NCBI RefSeq assembly: GCF_016745235.1 | Contig: NZ_JAELVM010000004.1 | Coordinates: 1 to 64,000, forward strand | Length of the DNA stretch: 64,000 bases | Direction: 5' to 3' | DNA from: Chryseobacterium endalhagicum | GTDB lineage: Bacteria > Bacteroidota > Bacteroidia > Flavobacteriales > Weeksellaceae | Part shown: positions 61,189-64,000 of the stretch, one piece after another | Layout: each line of letters starts with the position of its first letter | How positions within the stretch are numbered: the first letter of the stretch is position 1 | Notes under the pieces: model-generated | What the model was told of the DNA's origin: nothing | Databases searched by the model: none | Seen by the model: only the letters and a program-made list of their open reading frames with translations | Translations under genes and position numbers: made by a program

Positions 61189-61698
61189 ATGAGCGAAACA
61201 ATAGCTTTTAAACCGGAAAGTTTAGCACAGGTACACAAAATTATCGCAAGATATCCTGAGGGAAGGCAAAAATCTGCTCTTCTTCCTGTACTTCACTTAG
61301 CACAGAAAGAATTCGGAGGATGGTTAGACGTTCCTGTGATGGATTATGTTGCAGAATTATTAAGTATTAAGCCAATTGAAGTATATGAAGTAGCTACTTT
61401 TTATACCATGTTCAATATGAAGCCGGTTGGTAAATATGTTTTGGAAGTATGCAGAACGGGACCTTGTATGGTGTGCGGAAGCGAAAAGATCCTTGACCAT
61501 ATCAGAACCAAACTGAACATAAAGGACGGAGAGACTACCGAAGACGGTATGTTTACCCTAAAGCCTGCTGAATGTCTTGGAGCTTGCGGATACGCACCCA
61601 TGCTTCAGCTTGGAAAATTCTTTCATGAAAATTTAACGATAGAAAAAGTGGACGAAATCCTTGATCTTTGCAGACAGGGACAAGTGGCTTTAGACTAA
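61189..61698 (+). CDS. nuoE: NADH-quinone oxidoreductase subunit E
   Basis: A 169-residue thioredoxin-like subunit with a [2Fe-2S] cluster: CRTGPCMVCGSEKI provides two Cys and AECLGACGYAPMLQLG the other two. HLAQKEFGGWLDVPVMDYVA and EVATFYTMFNMKPVG are typical. ATG at 61189 preferred; a longer frame from 61165 would use repeat DNA. Cytoplasmic NADH-dehydrogenase module. Confidence 0.94.
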   Translation: MSETIAFKPESLAQVHKIIARYPEGRQKSALLPVLHLAQKEFGGWLDVPVMDYVAELLSIKPIEVYEVATFYTMFNMKPVGKYVLEVCRTGPCMVCGSEKILDHIRTKLNIKDGETTEDGMFTLKPAECLGACGYAPMLQLGKFFHENLTIEKVDEILDLCRQGQVALD

Positions 61699-61797
61699 TA
61701 AATATTTTAAATTCTAAATTTTAGATTTTAAATTATTCACTAAGTTTTAATAATTAAATGCAGGAAGCCAAAAGCCAATTGCAACAAGCAAATAACA
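61699..61797. repeat. Spacer repeat between nuoE and nuoF
   Basis: Two kinds of words: TAAATTxTAAATTTTAGATTT at the left and GCCAAAAGCCAATTGC / CAACAAGCAAATAAC at the right. No gene. Confidence 0.6.
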
Positions 61798-63156
61798 ATG
61801 AGTAAAAAACTTTTACTTAAAGACGCACATATAGAAGGCATTCGCTACTTTGAAACTTACCGTAAACAGGGAGGTTACACCGCAGCTGAAAAAGCCTTGA
61901 AAATGACACCTGAGGAAATTCTTGAAGAAGTAAAAACTTCAGGACTTCGTGGACGTGGTGGAGCTGGATTCCCGACAGGGATGAAATGGAGCTTTCTGGC
62001 AAAACCGGAAGGCGTACCAAGACACCTTGTAGTGAATGCCGATGAATCTGAGCCTGGAACTTTCAAGGACAGATATCTGATGGAATTCCTTCCTCATCTA
62101 TTGATCGAGGGAATGCTGATCTCATCTTTTGTTTTAGGTTCCAATGTTTCTTATATCTACATCCGTGGAGAATATTCATGGATCCCGGATATTTTGGAAG
62201 AAGCCATTGAAGAAGCCAAAGCAGCAGGATTTTTAGGTAAAAACATCTTGGGAACAGGTTTCGATTGCGAAATTTATGTTCAGAGAGGTGGTGGAGCTTA
62301 TATCTGTGGTGAAGAAACAGCATTGCTTGAATCTCTTGAAGGGAAAAGAGGAAACCCTAGATTAAAACCACCATTTCCGGCTGTAAAAGGACTTTGGGAA
62401 AGACCAACGGTTGTAAATAACGTTGAATCTATCGCAGCCATCGTTCCAATCGTTGATATGGGAGGAGCTGAATATGCTAAAATCGGAGTGGGAAGATCTA
62501 CAGGTACGAAACTGATTTCGGCTTGTGGAAACATCAACAAACCTGGAGTTTACGAAATCGATATGACCATTACGGTTGAGGAATTCATCTATTCTGATGA
62601 ATACTGTGGTGGAATTAAAGACGGAAAAAAATTAAAAGCTTGTATCCCTGGAGGAAGCTCAGTTCCGATTGTTCCAGCTAATTTATTATTAAGAACAGTA
62701 AACGGAGAACCAAGATACATGAACTATGAATCACTGGCAGACGGTGGTTTTGCTACCGGAACCATGATGGGTTCAGGTGGTTTCATCGTTTTGGATGAAG
62801 ACCAGTGTATCGTGGAACATACCATGACTTTAGCGAGATTCTACAATCACGAAAGCTGTGGACAATGTACGCCTTGCCGTGAAGGTACAGGATGGATGTA
62901 CAAAATTTTAAAGAAAATAGAAAAAGGAGAAGGAAAAATGGAAGACATTGACCTTCTTTGGGATATTCAGAGAAAGATCGAAGGAAATACGATCTGTCCG
63001 CTGGGTGATGCAGCAGCCTGGCCGGTTGCCGCAGCGATCCGTCATTTCAGAGATGAATTTGAATGGCATATCAAGAACCCTGAATTATCTCAGACACAAA
63101 ATTATGGATTGGCCAATTATGCAGATCCTATCCCGGCCGTTGAAAATAATGCTTAG
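61798..63156 (+). CDS. nuoF: NADH-quinone oxidoreductase subunit F
   Basis: A 452-residue subunit that binds NADH, FMN and the N3 [4Fe-4S] cluster. The FMN loop RGRGGAGFPTGMKWSFLAK, NADESEPGTFKDR, RGGGAYICGEETALLES and cluster motif ESCGQCTPCREGTGWMY with a later CPLGDAAAWPV are all conserved. The next gene starts eight bases after its stop but is not a complex I gene. Confidence 0.96.
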   Translation: MSKKLLLKDAHIEGIRYFETYRKQGGYTAAEKALKMTPEEILEEVKTSGLRGRGGAGFPTGMKWSFLAKPEGVPRHLVVNADESEPGTFKDRYLMEFLPHLLIEGMLISSFVLGSNVSYIYIRGEYSWIPDILEEAIEEAKAAGFLGKNILGTGFDCEIYVQRGGGAYICGEETALLESLEGKRGNPRLKPPFPAVKGLWERPTVVNNVESIAAIVPIVDMGGAEYAKIGVGRSTGTKLISACGNINKPGVYEIDMTITVEEFIYSDEYCGGIKDGKKLKACIPGGSSVPIVPANLLLRTVNGEPRYMNYESLADGGFATGTMMGSGGFIVLDEDQCIVEHTMTLARFYNHESCGQCTPCREGTGWMYKILKKIEKGEGKMEDIDLLWDIQRKIEGNTICPLGDAAAWPVAAAIRHFRDEFEWHIKNPELSQTQNYGLANYADPIPAVENNA

Positions 63157-63164
63157 CTAAAAAG

Positions 63165-64000
63165 ATGAAGAAGTTATTGGTTGTCGGCTTAATGATGTCG
63201 GGGTTTGCTTTCGGGCAGATAAAACAAGATACATTAGACAAAGAATATACATTGGAGGCAGCTCCAGTTAAAGAAAAGAAACAAAAACCCAATCCTTTGA
63301 GCAAGAAAGGTCAGGTGTTTGTGTTCTTTGGGTGGAACAGAGGAGCTTTCAGCAATTCTGACATTCATTTCACAGGAAATGGATATGATTTTCAACTGAA
63401 TAATGTACAGGCAAGAGATAAGCCTACAAAATTTGGAATCGTTTATTTCGATCCAAGCTGGTTTACCGTAACGCAGTACAATTTCAGGATTGGATATTTT
63501 ATAAAAGATAATTTAGCCCTTGTTTTAGGGATAGATCATATGAAATACGTGATGAAGCAAAATCAGACTGTTGATTTTTCAGGCACAATTTCAGATCCTA
63601 AATATGCAGGAATGGTACAGAACGGACAGGTTAATTTAGCCGACACCCAATTCCTTACTTTCGAGCATACAGACGGATTGAATTATGAAAATTTAGGTCT
63701 TGAGAAATACAAAAATCTGATTCATAAGAAGAATATAGATTTAGTATGGTCTTACGGTGCAGGAATCGGGGTGATGTTTCCTAAAAGTAACATCAAGCTT
63801 TTCGGAAATGAAAGAAGCGACCGTTTTCACGTAGCAGGTATGGGAACCGATCTTAGAACCAGCCTTAATATGGTTTTCTGGAAAAACTGGATGATCAGAG
63901 CAGAGGCTAAAGCCGGATATATCAATATGTGGGACATTAAAACTACATTGAATAATAAGCCGGATAAAGCACGTCAGGATTTTGTTTTCGGACAGGTCCT
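63165..64000 (+). CDS. Outer-membrane-like protein, partial at window end
   Basis: An open frame of at least 278 codons runs off the right edge. Signal peptide KKLLVVGLMMSGFAFGQ, then a region with GQVFVFFGWNRGAFSNSDIH, YNFRIGYFIKDNLALVLGID, VWSYGAGIGVMFPKSNIKLF and WMIRAEAKAGYINMWDI, typical of an outer-membrane beta-barrel with amphipathic strands. It starts eight bases after nuoF, so it is likely co-transcribed, separating nuoF from any downstream nuoG. Confidence 0.8.
   Translation, partial: MKKLLVVGLMMSGFAFGQIKQDTLDKEYTLEAAPVKEKKQKPNPLSKKGQVFVFFGWNRGAFSNSDIHFTGNGYDFQLNNVQARDKPTKFGIVYFDPSWFTVTQYNFRIGYFIKDNLALVLGIDHMKYVMKQNQTVDFSGTISDPKYAGMVQNGQVNLADTQFLTFEHTDGLNYENLGLEKYKNLIHKKNIDLVWSYGAGIGVMFPKSNIKLFGNERSDRFHVAGMGTDLRTSLNMVFWKNWMIRAEAKAGYINMWDIKTTLNNKPDKARQDFVFGQV

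Overview
The window looks like a chromosomal segment of a Flavobacteriia species, most likely Chryseobacterium or a close relative in the Weeksellaceae. The clues are type IX secretion sorting domains, DUF6443-type RHS proteins, a fused ccoN-ccoO oxidase gene, TonB-dependent barrels, promoters of the TAnnTTTG type, few Shine-Dalgarno sequences, TTG starts and an AT-rich composition. Genus assignment is inference.

Layout. 1-16.3 kb is ordinary chromosome: a VOC protein, purine nucleoside phosphorylase (deoD), TatD nuclease, a small two-gene hypothetical operon, a duplicated-domain lipoprotein, an MBL-fold hydrolase, a decaying family of secreted proteins, a TonB-dependent receptor, catalase beside an isolated ccoNO fusion, a cysteine-rich GG-leader peptide and a T9SS cargo protein. 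17.0-27.8 kb is an accessory cassette on the minus strand: a T9SS-sorted protein, a DUF5977 YD-repeat protein, an RHS protein with a variable C-terminal tail and a small probable immunity gene. It lies between two copies of a tRNA 3' end plus terminator, one of them decayed.

27.80-45.77 kb is an integrated genetic element of about 18 kb. It sits between a 24-bp direct repeat (27796-27819 and 45743-45766) that is the 3' end of an intact tRNA(CAT) gene on the minus strand, with a tyrosine recombinase next to the tRNA. No relaxase, conjugation or phage structural gene was seen. Its core is an integrase, a 474-residue protein with all the motifs of a family-A/T7-like polymerase (TV-Pol-like), a Sak4-like RecA ATPase, a DUF3871 protein, a RadC-like protein and an XRE regulator with a palindromic operator. 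Its cargo looks like defence: a NERD-UvrD helicase, two adjacent DUF262 proteins (one with an HNH domain) and a divergent pair of proteins with restriction-endonuclease-like signatures, one membrane-anchored. Further cargo is a phosphoesterase with small secreted proteins. Long inverted repeats, iteron-like repeats and a hairpin touching the polymerase start codon suggest specific control and replication signals.

45.8-64 kb is conserved chromosome: methylmalonyl-CoA epimerase, rbfA, a LolCE-type permease, a secreted endonuclease I, aroE, a DUF349 protein, ribD, a second GG-leader peptide, a lipoprotein, a YigZ protein, a zinc peptidase, a GNAT-like protein, a small membrane protein and nuoABCDEF of respiratory complex I. 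The window ends inside an outer-membrane-like gene directly after nuoF. Most nuo spacers hold a low-complexity, word-like repeat, each different from the others.

Limits: no similarity searches were run. Family names come from motif and sequence recognition. GC and repeat statements are by eye.
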